This document shows positions 45,551-54,515 of a stretch of DNA of 64,000 nt, in pieces. Every line of letters begins with the position of its first letter. Position 1 is the stretch's first letter. The DNA is from Lysobacter terrestris (GTDB taxonomy: Bacteria > Pseudomonadota > Gammaproteobacteria > Xanthomonadales > Xanthomonadaceae): positions 1,752,001 to 1,816,000 of the forward strand of contig NZ_CP060820.1 in the NCBI RefSeq assembly GCF_014489475.1, in the 5' to 3' direction. The notes beneath the pieces were generated by a model. That model saw nothing but the letters and a program-made list of their open reading frames with translations, made no database searches and had not been told where the DNA came from. Made by a program: the position numbers and the translations under genes.

Positions 45551-45832
45551 ATGGAATTCGTCATCGCGCCCGACCATCCGAGCCTGCCCGGGCATTTCCC
45601 CGGGCGCCCGCTGGTGCCCGGCGTGGTGCTGCTCGACCGCGTGCTTGCCGCGATCGAAACCGCGCACGGGCCGGTCGGGCCGCTGCGCCTGCCGCAGGTG
45701 AAATTCCTGCAGCCGCTGCTGCCGGGCGAGCGCGCGCGCATCGAACTGGACGGCGCCGCGCCGCGCTGGCGCTTCCGCGTCGTGCGCGACGGCGCGTTGC
45801 TGGCCAGCGGCGAGGTCGTGGCCGGGGCATGA
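45551..45832 (+). CDS. Hot-dog fold 3-hydroxyacyl-ACP dehydratase (ApeI-like)
   Basis: A 93-residue protein with the FabA/FabZ catalytic segment GHFPGRPLVPGVVLLDRVL (catalytic His in DHPSLPGHF) and LRLPQVKFLQPLLPGERAR. It is shorter than FabZ (about 140) and fits the ApeI type of aryl polyene loci. It would remove water from the 3-hydroxy intermediate. Its stop overlaps the acyltransferase start by 4 bases. Confidence 0.85.
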   Translation: MEFVIAPDHPSLPGHFPGRPLVPGVVLLDRVLAAIETAHGPVGPLRLPQVKFLQPLLPGERARIELDGAAPRWRFRVVRDGALLASGEVVAGA

Positions 45833-46824
45833 GCGGGGACCACTGGAAGCGCCGCCCCGAGGGCGGCGGCCTGTTCGCGCTCTGGCTGATCCGCACCGTT
45901 GCCCGGCGCGGCGGGCGCACGCTCGCGCGCAGCCTGCTGTGGCCGATCACCGCCTACTTCCTGCTGATGCGCGGACCGGAGCGCCGCGCCTCGCGCGCTT
46001 ACCTGCGTCGGGTGCTGCCGGTGCGGCCAAGCCTGCTGCACGTCGCGCGCCACATCCACACCTTCGCCTCGACGATTCTTGATCGCGTGTTCCTGCTCAG
46101 CGGCCAGCTCGAGCGCTTCGATTTCGCGGTCGAAGGCCTGCCGGCGCTGGAGGCGCAGCTGGAGCGCGGCCAGGGCGCGATGATTCTCGGCTCGCACCTG
46201 GGCAGCTTCGACGCGCTGCGCGTGCTCGCCACCCGCCGCCCCGACCTGCGCGTGCGCGTGTTGCTGGACAAGGCGCACAACCCGGCGATGCAGCAGCTGC
46301 TGGATGCGCTCAACCCGCGCCTCGCCGCGGACATCATCGACGCCGGCCAGCCCGGCACCGCGATCGTGCTGGCGATCCGCGAAGCGCTGGAAGAGGGCGC
46401 GCTGGTCGCCCTGCTCGCCGACCGCGCACTGCCCGGCGATGCGTCGGCGCGGGTGGCGTTCCTCGGCGAGGAGGCGCGCTTCCCGCTCGCGCCGTGGCAG
46501 ATCGCGGGCGTGCTGCAGGTGCCGGTGACCCTGGCCTTCGGCCTGTACCGTGGCGGCAACCGCTACGAGGTGGTGTTCGAGCCGGTCAGCGACGGCTTGT
46601 CCCTGCCGCGCCATGAACGCCGGCAGGCGCTGGGCGCGCTCGTGCAGACTTACGCGGCGCGCCTGCAGCATCATGCGCGGCGCGCGCCGTACAACTGGTT
46701 CAACTTCTACGATTTCTGGCAACCCGATGACGCCTCCGCTGCCCGCGATGAAAGCCCTGAGCCTGGCCGCGACGCTGCTCGCACTCGCGACGGCAGTGCC
46801 GACGCTGCGCGCCGCGCCCCCTGA
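45829..46824 (+). CDS. LpxL/HtrB-like acyltransferase of the aryl polyene locus
   Basis: The 331-residue membrane-associated enzyme has the LpxL pattern: an N-terminal hydrophobic helix, GAMILGSHLGSFDALRVLA (HX4D-like catalytic His/Asp), LADRALPGDASARVAFLGEEARFPLAPW and the end APYNWFNFYDFW. It would acylate the polyene's lipid carrier. After NFYDFWQP, where homologues usually end, the frame runs 28 more codons into the LolA-like gene. Confidence 0.88.
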   Translation: MSGDHWKRRPEGGGLFALWLIRTVARRGGRTLARSLLWPITAYFLLMRGPERRASRAYLRRVLPVRPSLLHVARHIHTFASTILDRVFLLSGQLERFDFAVEGLPALEAQLERGQGAMILGSHLGSFDALRVLATRRPDLRVRVLLDKAHNPAMQQLLDALNPRLAADIIDAGQPGTAIVLAIREALEEGALVALLADRALPGDASARVAFLGEEARFPLAPWQIAGVLQVPVTLAFGLYRGGNRYEVVFEPVSDGLSLPRHERRQALGALVQTYAARLQHHARRAPYNWFNFYDFWQPDDASAARDESPEPGRDAARTRDGSADAARRAP

Positions 46825-47401
46825 GCGCGTCGACAGCGACTGGATCCTGGCCAAGGTGGTGCAGCCGGTGCCGGCGCGCACCGCCTTCGTGGAACTGCGC
46901 GGCTCGCGCCTGCTGAAGCGACCGCTGCGCCTGCAGGGCGAGTACCGCCGTCCCGACGCCGACACCCTGGTGCGCGAGGTCACCACGCCCTACGCCGAGA
47001 CCACCACCATCCGCGCCGGCGAGGCGCAGATCGAACGCCAGGGCAAGCCGCCGCGGCGCTTCTCGCTGGCGCGCGCGCCGGAACTGGCCGGGCTGCAGGC
47101 CAGCTTCGGCGCCCTGCTCGGCGGCGACCGGCGCCTGCTCGAACAGCACTACCGCCTCGACACCCAGGGCACCCGCCAGCGCTGGACGCTGACGCTGACG
47201 CCGAAGGAAGCGGTGCTGCAGCAGGCGCTGCAGTCGATCACCCTGTACGGCCGCGGCGCCGAACTGCGCTGCATCGAAACCCAGCCCGCCCGCGGCGACG
47301 CGCAACGCACCCTGCTCGCCGGCGCCGCGCGCGCGGCCGGCAATGTCACCGCCCCCGGCGCGCTGGCGACGCTGTGCTACGGCGGCGCGAAGGCGCAATG
47401 A
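46748..47401 (+). CDS. LolA-like outer membrane lipid carrier protein
   Basis: A 217-residue periplasmic protein with signal peptide (MKALSLAATLLALATAVPTLRA) and the pattern AFVELRGSRLLKRPLRLQGEYRRPD, VTTPYAETTTI, shared by LolA-related proteins of xanthomonadin/aryl polyene loci. It would carry the pigment lipid across the periplasm. Start 46748 begins the signal peptide; ATG 46727 would add seven residues. Its beginning overlaps the acyltransferase by 77 bases. Confidence 0.85.
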   Translation: MKALSLAATLLALATAVPTLRAAPPERVDSDWILAKVVQPVPARTAFVELRGSRLLKRPLRLQGEYRRPDADTLVREVTTPYAETTTIRAGEAQIERQGKPPRRFSLARAPELAGLQASFGALLGGDRRLLEQHYRLDTQGTRQRWTLTLTPKEAVLQQALQSITLYGRGAELRCIETQPARGDAQRTLLAGAARAAGNVTAPGALATLCYGGAKAQ

Positions 47402-47498
47402 GCACCCGCCTCGGCCGTTGGCGCGGGAAAACGCCCGCAGCCGCGTGCGCGGCCGGCCATGCCGCGGTCGCGTCGCCTTTCCGCGCAGGCGCGATGCG

Positions 47499-49877
47499 AT
47501 GAGCGCACACAAACGCCTCGCCTTCGCCCTGCTCTGGCTGGCCCTGCTCGCCCTCGCCGGCTGGCTGCTCGGCAGCCGCCTCGAACTCAGCGGCGACCTG
47601 CGCAAGTTCATGCCCTCCGCGCAGACGCCGGCGCAGAAGCTGCTGATCGACGAACTCGGCGAAGGCCCCGGTTCGCGTCTGCTGCTGGTCGCGATCTCCC
47701 ATGGCGATGCGGGCGACGGCGACGCGCAAACCCTCGCCGCGCAATCCAACGCGCTGCGCACCGCGCTGGCCGGACAAACGTTGTTCAAGCTGGTGGCCAA
47801 CGGCGGCGACAGCGACCTGGCGGCGATTCCCGAGCGCCTGCGCCCGTACCGCTACCTGCTGTCGCCGACCGTCGACACCCAGGCGTTCGACCGCGCCTAC
47901 TTCGCCGGCGAACTCGCGCAGCGCGTGCAGGACCTCGGTTCGCCCGCCGCCACCCTGGTTGAGCCGCTGCTGCCGCGCGACCCGACCCTGGAAACGCTCA
48001 AGCTCGCCGACGCCTGGCAACCGGCCGCGGCGCCGCAGCGCCTGCACGGCGTGTGGTTCGATCGCGCCGGCCGCGAGGCGCTGCTGGCGGTGGAGACGCG
48101 CGCGGCGGGCTTCGATCCGCAGGGCCAGCAACTCGCGGTCGATGCGATCCGCGCCGCCTTCGCGCAGGCGAGCGGCGACAGTGGCACGCGACTCACGCTC
48201 AGCGGCCCGGGCGCGTTCTCGGTGGAGATCGGCGGGCGCACCGCGCGTGAGGCCGGCTGGATCGGCACGCTCGACAGCCTGATCTTCGTCGCGCTGCTGT
48301 GGCTCGCCTACCGCAGCTGGAAGGCGCCCTTGCTCGGCGGCCTGCCGCTCGCCAGCGGTGGCCTGGCCGGACTCGCGGCGGTGACGCTGCTGTTCGACGG
48401 CGTGCATGGCATCACCATCGCCTTCGGTTTCACCCTGATCGGCGTCGCCCAGGACTACCCGATCCATCTGTTCTCGCACCAGCGCGCCGGGCTGGCGCCG
48501 TGGGCGAACGCGCGCGCGCTGTGGCCGACGCTGGGCACCGGCGTGGCCTCGACCTGCATCGCGTACTTCACCTTCCTCGTCTCCGGTGTCGACGGGCTGG
48601 AACAGCTGGCGGTGTTCACCGTTGCCGGCCTCGGCGTGGCCGCGTTGGCCACGCGTTTCGTGCTGCCGGGGTTGATCGATCCGGAGCCGCGCGACGTCGC
48701 CGCATCCGCGTGGCTGGCGCGCGCGTGGTCGCGGCTGGCGCGCTGGCCGCGCTTGAATCGCACCGCCTGCGTGGCGTTGGCCGCGGTGGCGTTCGCGATC
48801 GCGTGGTGGGCGCCGGGTGCGTTCTGGCAGAACGACCTGGCCCGGCTCACGCCCGCGCCCGCGGCCATGCTCGAACGCGACGCGCAGCTGCGGCGCGAAC
48901 TGGGCGCGCCCGACGTGCGCTACGTGATCGCGGTGACGAGCGCCGACGCCGAGGGCGCGCTGCAGGCGCTGGAGCAGCTGCATCCCGCGCTCGATGCATT
49001 GCGTGTCGACGGCCGCATCGGCGGCTACGATTCCGCCGCCCGCTACCTGCCCAGCCGCGCGCTGCAACGCGCGCGGCAGGCGAAGTTGCCCGAGCGCAAG
49101 GCGCTGCAGCGCGCGTTCGCCGGCGCGGTGGCGACGAGCGCGTTCGCGCCGGATGCGTTCGCCGGCTTCGTCGACGATGTCCAGGCCGCGCGCGCGGCCA
49201 TCCCGCTCACGCCGCGCGACCTCGAAGACACGCCGCTGGCGGCCACCGTGGCCGGCCTGCTGCTGGAACGCGGCGACCACGCCACCGCGCTGGTGTCGTT
49301 GAGCGGGCTGCGCGATCCCGCCGCCGTCGCCCGCGTCGCAAGCGCCCACGGCGCGCAGCTGCTCGACCTCAAGCAGGCCTCGGAATCGCTGGTCGCCGGC
49401 TACCGCCAGCGCGTGCTGTGGGCGCTGGCGCTGGCATCGCTGCTGCTGGTGGTCACCGTGTGGGTGGCGTTGCGCCAGCCGCGTCGCGTGCTGCGCGTGC
49501 TCGCGCCGATGGCGCTGACCACGCTGCTGCTGCTGGCGACGCTGCGCGGCTTCGGCGTCGAACTCAACCTGTTCCACCTCGTCGCGCTGATACTCGCCGC
49601 CGGGCTCGGGCTGGACTACGCGCTGTTCTTCGACCACGCCGGCGACGACCGCGCCGAACAGCTGCGCACCCTGCATGCGCTCATCGTCTGCAGCCTGACC
49701 ACGCTGCTGGTGTTCTCGCTGCTGGCGCTGTCGTCGATTCCGGTGCTGCGCGCGATCGGCACCACCGTGGCGCTGGGGGTGTTCTGCAACTTCGTCCTCG
49801 CCCTGCTGGTGACGCGGCAGTTCGCCCGCGACGAGCCGTCCACGGTGGACGCCGCCACGACGTTGGAGTCGCCATGA
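47499..49877 (+). CDS. MMPL/RND-superfamily exporter of the aryl polyene locus
   Basis: The 792-residue protein has about twelve membrane helices in two halves, each with a large periplasmic loop. Each half has an Asp-Tyr in a helix: GVAQDYPIHLFSH in the first and GLGLDYALFFDHAGDD in the second. These are features of the MMPL-type lipid exporters in xanthomonadin loci (COG4258). It would move pigment precursor out of the inner membrane to the LolA-like carrier. ATG 47499 is used; 97 bases to the LolA-like gene. Stop overlaps the next gene by 4. Confidence 0.92.
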   Translation: MSAHKRLAFALLWLALLALAGWLLGSRLELSGDLRKFMPSAQTPAQKLLIDELGEGPGSRLLLVAISHGDAGDGDAQTLAAQSNALRTALAGQTLFKLVANGGDSDLAAIPERLRPYRYLLSPTVDTQAFDRAYFAGELAQRVQDLGSPAATLVEPLLPRDPTLETLKLADAWQPAAAPQRLHGVWFDRAGREALLAVETRAAGFDPQGQQLAVDAIRAAFAQASGDSGTRLTLSGPGAFSVEIGGRTAREAGWIGTLDSLIFVALLWLAYRSWKAPLLGGLPLASGGLAGLAAVTLLFDGVHGITIAFGFTLIGVAQDYPIHLFSHQRAGLAPWANARALWPTLGTGVASTCIAYFTFLVSGVDGLEQLAVFTVAGLGVAALATRFVLPGLIDPEPRDVAASAWLARAWSRLARWPRLNRTACVALAAVAFAIAWWAPGAFWQNDLARLTPAPAAMLERDAQLRRELGAPDVRYVIAVTSADAEGALQALEQLHPALDALRVDGRIGGYDSAARYLPSRALQRARQAKLPERKALQRAFAGAVATSAFAPDAFAGFVDDVQAARAAIPLTPRDLEDTPLAATVAGLLLERGDHATALVSLSGLRDPAAVARVASAHGAQLLDLKQASESLVAGYRQRVLWALALASLLLVVTVWVALRQPRRVLRVLAPMALTTLLLLATLRGFGVELNLFHLVALILAAGLGLDYALFFDHAGDDRAEQLRTLHALIVCSLTTLLVFSLLALSSIPVLRAIGTTVALGVFCNFVLALLVTRQFARDEPSTVDAATTLESP

Positions 49878-50311
49878 TCGGCCGCGAGCAGATCCTGGCG
49901 CTGATCCCGCACCAGGGCGCGATGTGCCTGTGGGACGAAGTAGTGGACTGGGACGCTGCAGGCATCCACCTGCGCGCGCGCAACCATCGCGATCGCGCGC
50001 ATCCGCTGCGCAGCGACGGCCAGCTGCGCGGCGTGCACCTGTGCGAATACGGCGCGCAGGCGATGGCGGTGCACGGCGGCCTGCGCGCGCAGGCGCAAGG
50101 CGGCACCGCGCGCGCCGGCGTGCTGGTCGCGTTGCGCGGTGTCGACGTGCACGTGGCGCGCATCGACGACCTGCCCGGCGACCTCGAATGCACGGCGCAG
50201 CCGCTCGCCGAAGCCGCCGACAGCCAGCAGTACGCATTCCGCATCACCCACGCCGGCACGGTCATCGCCGAAGGCCGTGCTGCGGTGGTGCTGCAGGGAG
50301 ACACACCATGA
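49874..50311 (+). CDS. FabZ-like 3-hydroxyacyl-ACP dehydratase (ApeP-like)
   Basis: A 145-residue hot-dog fold protein with ALIPHQGAMCLWDEVVDWD (the IPH..PM...D pattern of FabZ), GVHLCEYGAQAMAVHGGL and AFRITHAGTVIAEGRAAVVLQG. It forms with the ApeI-like gene the second dehydratase of the locus. Overlaps both the exporter and the FabG-like gene by 4 bases. Confidence 0.87.
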   Translation: MIGREQILALIPHQGAMCLWDEVVDWDAAGIHLRARNHRDRAHPLRSDGQLRGVHLCEYGAQAMAVHGGLRAQAQGGTARAGVLVALRGVDVHVARIDDLPGDLECTAQPLAEAADSQQYAFRITHAGTVIAEGRAAVVLQGDTP

Positions 50312-51054
50312 ACGCAGCGACCGTGAACGGCTCGCGCAAGCGCGCCCTGGTCACCGGCGGCAGCGGCGACCTGGGGGCGGCCATCTGCACGCAACTGGCC
50401 GCCGCCGGGCTGCACGTGATCGTGCACGCCAACACCAACGTCACGCGCGCCGACGCGGTGGTCGCGGCGATCCAGGCCGCGGGCGGTACGGCCGAAGCGG
50501 TCGCCTTCGACGTCGCCGACGCCGCGGCCAGCCGCACCGCAATGGCTGCGCTGCTCGACGCCGGCCCGATCCAGGTCCTCGTCAACAACGCCGGCATCCA
50601 CGACGACGCGCCGCTGGCCGGGATGAACGACGCGCAATGGAAGCGCGTGATCGACGTGTCCCTGCACGGTTTCTTCCACGTCACCCAGCCGTTGCTGCTG
50701 CCGATGGCGCGTACGCGCTGGGGCCGCATCGTCAGCGTGTCGAGCGTGGCCGCGGTGCTGGGCAACCGCGGCCAGGCCAACTACGCCGCGGCCAAGGCCG
50801 CGCTGCACGGCGCGACCAAGTCGCTGGCGCGGGAAATGGCCTCGCGCGGCATCACCGCGAATGTGGTCGCGCCCGGGGTGATCGCCGGGCGCATGACCGA
50901 TGGCCTGTTCACCGCGGACGCACTGAAGCAGATGGTGCCCGCGGCGCGCGCGGGCCAGCCCGCCGAAGTGGCCGCGCTGGTCGCCTTCCTGTGCTCGGAC
51001 GCGGCCGGTTACATCAACGGCCAGGTGATCGGCATCGACGGCGGCATGAGCTGA
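50308..51054 (+). CDS. FabG-like 3-oxoacyl-ACP reductase
   Basis: The 248-residue SDR has TGGSGDLGAAICTQLAAAG, LVNNAGIHDD, catalytic Ser in VSVSSVAAVLG, YAAAKAAL (YxxxK) and the end INGQVIGIDGGMS, a FabG hallmark. It would reduce each beta-keto unit of the polyene. First residues include the N-terminal SRKRALVTGG. Overlap with the dehydratase by 4 bases. Confidence 0.93.
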   Translation: MNAATVNGSRKRALVTGGSGDLGAAICTQLAAAGLHVIVHANTNVTRADAVVAAIQAAGGTAEAVAFDVADAAASRTAMAALLDAGPIQVLVNNAGIHDDAPLAGMNDAQWKRVIDVSLHGFFHVTQPLLLPMARTRWGRIVSVSSVAAVLGNRGQANYAAAKAALHGATKSLAREMASRGITANVVAPGVIAGRMTDGLFTADALKQMVPAARAGQPAEVAALVAFLCSDAAGYINGQVIGIDGGMS

Positions 51055-51164
51055 GCGACGGGCGCTGGCCGCGCCGCGCGGCGGCCGGTAGATTTGATCC
51101 GGCATTCAGCGGCCGGGGCGGAACATCGCCCGGTCGGCAGTCTTTCCTGCAACGGGGGTGGTCC

Positions 51165-51572
51165 ATGCGTCGTGTCCTGATCGCGCTTCTTGTCCTCGCC
51201 CTCGCCGCCTGCGCGAGCACCCACCACGTCATGCTCGGCCAGCCGCGCCCGGCCGTCGACGCGGCCCAGGTCAAGGTCTACCAGGTGCCGCCGAAGAAGT
51301 ACGAGGAAATCGCCCGTCTCGACGCCAAGAGCGGCGTCGGCTTCGGCACCCAGGGCCAGATCAATTCCGCCATCGACCGCCTCGCGCGCGAAGCGGCCAA
51401 GCTCGGCGCCAACGGCGTGATCCTGCTCGGCGTCGACCAGACCGATTCGCCGGTGAGCCTGGGCGTCGGTGGCGGCAGCTACGGCCGCCACGGCGGCGCC
51501 TCGGTCGGCCTCGGCATCCCCACCGCGCAGCAGCGCGCCGAGGGCATCGCGATCTACGTCATCGAGGAGTGA
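51165..51572 (+). CDS. Lipoprotein of unknown function
   Basis: A 135-residue protein with lipoprotein signal (MRRVLIALLVLALAACAS, lipobox LAAC, Cys16). The mature part reads VKVYQVPPKKYEEIARLDAKSGVGF, LAREAAKLGANGVILLGVD and a glycine-rich end. It resembles small lipoproteins with an RcsF/DUF4156-like core, but I cannot name a family. GGGGGTGG lies before the ATG. It converges on the GT2 gene with 9 bases between and is not clearly part of the pigment pathway. Confidence 0.72.
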   Translation: MRRVLIALLVLALAACASTHHVMLGQPRPAVDAAQVKVYQVPPKKYEEIARLDAKSGVGFGTQGQINSAIDRLAREAAKLGANGVILLGVDQTDSPVSLGVGGGSYGRHGGASVGLGIPTAQQRAEGIAIYVIEE

Positions 51573-51581
51573 GTTGCGGCG

Positions 51582-52394
51582 TCACGCGCCGCGCGGCGCG
51601 TGCGGCAGCGGCGCGCTGGCGAATTCGCCACCCGGATCGTGGATCACCGGTGGGTGCGCACGGGTGTTGCGGTACTCGCGCAGCACGTTGCCGTAGCCCC
51701 ACACCTGCTTCACCACGTGCGAGGTGATGCGCCACAGATCGCGCAGCGGGCGAAAGTGGCTCTTGCGGAACTGCGGGCCTTCCGGCGCGGCGCCCTGGTA
51801 GCGCGATTCGATCGGCACCGACACGCAGCGCACGCCCAGGCGCCGCGCCGCGGTGATCAGGATCTGCGCTTCGAACACGAAGTCCTCGCCCGGCACGTCG
51901 CGCAACGCGGCGACGTTGGCGGGATAGAACCGCTGCCCGCTCTGGGTGTCGGCGACGAGGAAGCCGCAGCCCCAGGAGATGCCCCAGTCGCCGAATTCGT
52001 TGGCCAGGCGGCGGTAGCTCGGCTGCGAGGCGCGCTTGCGCAGGCGCGCGCCGATGACGATGTGCTGCGGGTAGGCGTTCGCCGCCGCGATCAGACGCGG
52101 AATGTCCGCGGCGTCGTGCTGGCCGTCGCCGTCCATGGTGATGACGCCGCGCGCGCCGCGATGCAGCGCCTCGGCGAAGCCGTCGCGCAGGCCCGCGCCC
52201 TTGCCCATGCGCTGCGCGTGGCGGACCACGATGACCGGCAGGTCGGCGATGCGCTCTGCGGTGCCGTCGTCGGAGCCGTCGTCGATGACGATGACGTTGG
52301 CGCATTCGCGCAGCGCCGCCTCGACCACGCCGCGGATGCGCAGCGCTTCGTTCAGGGCGGGAATCACGATGTAGGCGTTGTTGCGGTCGATCAC
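51582..52394 (-). CDS. Family 2 glycosyltransferase of the aryl polyene locus
   Basis: The 270-residue enzyme has AYIVIPALNEALRIRGVVE, VIVIDDGSDDGTAERIADL, the metal-binding ITMDGDGQHDAADIPRLI and GEDFVFEAQILITA. It is a dolichyl-phosphate-mannose-synthase-like GT2 without C-terminal membrane helices. Similar genes occur in xanthomonadin loci and may attach a sugar or phosphoglycan to the head group. Start GTG 52394 in the GTGA overlap with the chain-length-factor gene; an upstream ATG would read through that gene. Confidence 0.85.
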   Translation of the reverse strand: MIDRNNAYIVIPALNEALRIRGVVEAALRECANVIVIDDGSDDGTAERIADLPVIVVRHAQRMGKGAGLRDGFAEALHRGARGVITMDGDGQHDAADIPRLIAAANAYPQHIVIGARLRKRASQPSYRRLANEFGDWGISWGCGFLVADTQSGQRFYPANVAALRDVPGEDFVFEAQILITAARRLGVRCVSVPIESRYQGAAPEGPQFRKSHFRPLRDLWRITSHVVKQVWGYGNVLREYRNTRAHPPVIHDPGGEFASAPLPHAPRGA

Positions 52395-53200
52395 CGGTGG
52401 ATCCTGACGGTGAGGGCACGGCCGGGGCCGGCGGACAGTATCGCGCCGTCGCCCGGGCCACGCGCGTCGGCGCGGGCGAGGGCATCGAACAGCGGCAGCA
52501 TCGGCGCCATCGCGTTGCCGGCGGCGTGGCGCGCGAGCGCACCGGCTGCGGTCGCGTCGGCGACCGCTTCGACCGCCGCGCCCAGTTCCGCGCTCAGCAC
52601 CGGCGCGCCCTCGCGCGCGTGGCGCGACAGCACCAGCGCGGCACCGAGCAGGCCCACGCTGGGCGAGACCTGCGCGACCGGGCCGACCGAGGGGCCGTCG
52701 TAGGCCACCAGCAGCACCGCATCGGCGCCCGCGGCGAGCTGCACCAGCGCTTCGATCAGGCCCTGCGCGAAGGTCGCGGTACCGGCGCTGATCGCCGTCG
52801 CCGGCTGCATCGCGCCGGCGCCGATGGTCCAGTAGCCCGCAGCGGCGTTGTGCACGGAGTTGTGGAAGCGGGTCGGCGAGATGCTGCGCGGCTCGCTGGC
52901 GAGCGTCGCGCACATGTAGTCGGTGATCGTCATGTCGCCGTGCGCCGAGGCGAAGACCGAGGGCAGTGCCGCCGGTTCGCGGCCGGCCGCGGTGCACGCG
53001 GCGAGCGCGACGTCGAGTGCGACCGCGACGGTTTCCGGCGCGCGGCGGCGTTCGTTCGGCGCGAGCAGTTGCGGCGACGGGCGGGCCGGCGCGTCGGCGA
53101 CGAGCGTGCCGTCGCGGACGTGGCGCAGCGCCGCGTCCCACGAGGGCAGGCCCGGCGCCCAGAAACCGATGCCGTCGATGGTGGCGCGCAGGGTGCTCAT
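52391..53200 (-). CDS. Ketosynthase-like chain length factor (ApeC-like)
   Basis: A 269-residue shortened beta-ketoacyl synthase (PF13723 group). SVFASAHGDMTITDYMCATLA is followed by TRFHNSVHNAAAGYWTIGAGAMQPATAISAG; the usual TACSSS active-site Cys is absent in the matching place, and the C-terminal HGT/NH histidines are missing. It is thus probably a chain-length factor that works with the complete KS encoded upstream (4-base overlap). Confidence 0.86.
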   Translation of the reverse strand: MSTLRATIDGIGFWAPGLPSWDAALRHVRDGTLVADAPARPSPQLLAPNERRRAPETVAVALDVALAACTAAGREPAALPSVFASAHGDMTITDYMCATLASEPRSISPTRFHNSVHNAAAGYWTIGAGAMQPATAISAGTATFAQGLIEALVQLAAGADAVLLVAYDGPSVGPVAQVSPSVGLLGAALVLSRHAREGAPVLSAELGAAVEAVADATAAGALARHAAGNAMAPMLPLFDALARADARGPGDGAILSAGPGRALTVRIHR

Positions 53201-54423
53201 GCGCGCGCGAACACCAGCGAGCAGTTGTTGCCGCCGAAGCCGAAGGAATTGTTCATCGCGTACCGGATCGGGCGTTGCGCCGCCGCGAAGCGGATCTGCG
53301 GGCCGCAGGCCGGATCGGGCGCGGTGCTGTTGAGGGTGCCGGGCAGTTCGCCGTGTTCCAGCGCGAGCAGTGCGATCACCGATTCGACGATGCCCGCCGC
53401 GCCCAGCGTGTGCCCGGTCCAGCCCTTGGTCGAGCTGGCGTGCAGCGAAGCGGGGAACAGCGCGGCCACCGCGAGTGCTTCGACCGAATCGTTCGACGGC
53501 GTCGCGGTGCCGTGCAGGTTGAGGTAGTCGACCGCATCCGGCGCGATGCCGGCGCGGGCGAGCGCGTCGCGCATCGCCAGTTGCGCGCCCAGCCCCTGCG
53601 GGTGCGGCGTGGACATGTGGTAGGCGTCGCTGGATTCGCCGTAGCCGCGCAGCAGCAGCGTATCGGCGGCACCGGCGCGTTCCAGCAGGGCGTAGCCACC
53701 GGCTTCGCCGAGCGACAGGCCGGTGCGCGCGGCATCGAACGGCATGCACGGATCGGCCGCGACCAGCTGCAGCGAGTTGAAGCCGAACAGCACGCTGCCG
53801 CACAGCGTGTCGATGCCGCCGACCAGCGCGGCGTCGCACAGACCGGCGTCGATCAGGCGCGACGCCTGCGCGAACACCTTGGCGCTGGACGAACACGCGG
53901 TCGCCACCGTCACGCAGGGGCCGCGCAGGCCGGTGGCGGCCTGGACGAAGGCGCCGGGCGAATGCGGGGTGTGCACCGTCGGGCGCTGCAGGTCGGTGGG
54001 CAGGGCGCCGTGGTCGAGGCGCGCGTAGCCTTCTTCGGTGGCGCCGATGCTGGCGGTCGAGGTGCCGATGACCACGGCGACGCGTTCGGCGCCGTGCCGC
54101 GCGGCGGCGTCGGCGAGTGCGTCGCGCAGGCCGTCGTGCTGCAGTGCGAGCCAGGCCAGGCGGTTGTTGCGGCATTCCCACTCGGCCAGCCCGGCCGGCA
54201 GGGCCAGTTCCTCCAGGCCGTCGACGCGGCCGATCCAGCACGCCAGCGGTTCCTGCCCCGGCGCCAGCACCGGTAGGTCGTTGCGGCGCAGGCCGCCGCG
54301 GCGTTCGCGCAGGGCCTGCAGCTGGGCGTCGCGGCCGCGGCCGAGCGCGGTGGTGGCGGTGTACGCGCGGATCGCCAGCGGCGCCATCGGCGGCGGACGG
54401 ACATGCGACGACATCGGCGACAC
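53197..54423 (-). CDS. Beta-ketoacyl-ACP synthase of the aryl polyene locus
   Basis: The 408-residue enzyme has the full catalytic triad: Cys177 in TVATACSSSAKVFAQA, His in NLHGTATPSND and His in KGWTGHTLGAAG, plus NNSFGFGGNN. It condenses malonyl-ACP with the aryl starter and its extensions. GTG 54423 is selected as start: AGGAG lies 6 bases before it; the next ATG (54414) is 15 bases from this site. Divergent from the DUF218 gene. Head of the leftward KS-CLF-GT2 operon. Confidence 0.93.
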   Translation of the reverse strand: MSPMSSHVRPPPMAPLAIRAYTATTALGRGRDAQLQALRERRGGLRRNDLPVLAPGQEPLACWIGRVDGLEELALPAGLAEWECRNNRLAWLALQHDGLRDALADAAARHGAERVAVVIGTSTASIGATEEGYARLDHGALPTDLQRPTVHTPHSPGAFVQAATGLRGPCVTVATACSSSAKVFAQASRLIDAGLCDAALVGGIDTLCGSVLFGFNSLQLVAADPCMPFDAARTGLSLGEAGGYALLERAGAADTLLLRGYGESSDAYHMSTPHPQGLGAQLAMRDALARAGIAPDAVDYLNLHGTATPSNDSVEALAVAALFPASLHASSTKGWTGHTLGAAGIVESVIALLALEHGELPGTLNSTAPDPACGPQIRFAAAQRPIRYAMNNSFGFGGNNCSLVFARA

Positions 54424-54515
54424 GTGGAACTCCTGCAGGACAGGCGCGGGAGTATAGCCAGCGCGCCACGCCGCCCACCCGCGGACGCGCGGCACGATTT
54501 ATCCTGTGTAGGGGC

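Noticed and set aside
42947-45667. A 906-codon minus-strand frame ending in the small membrane protein
   Set aside because: The upstream part is antisense to the ACP and XanD-like genes and out of frame in the chorismatase; only the last 82 residues look like a protein.
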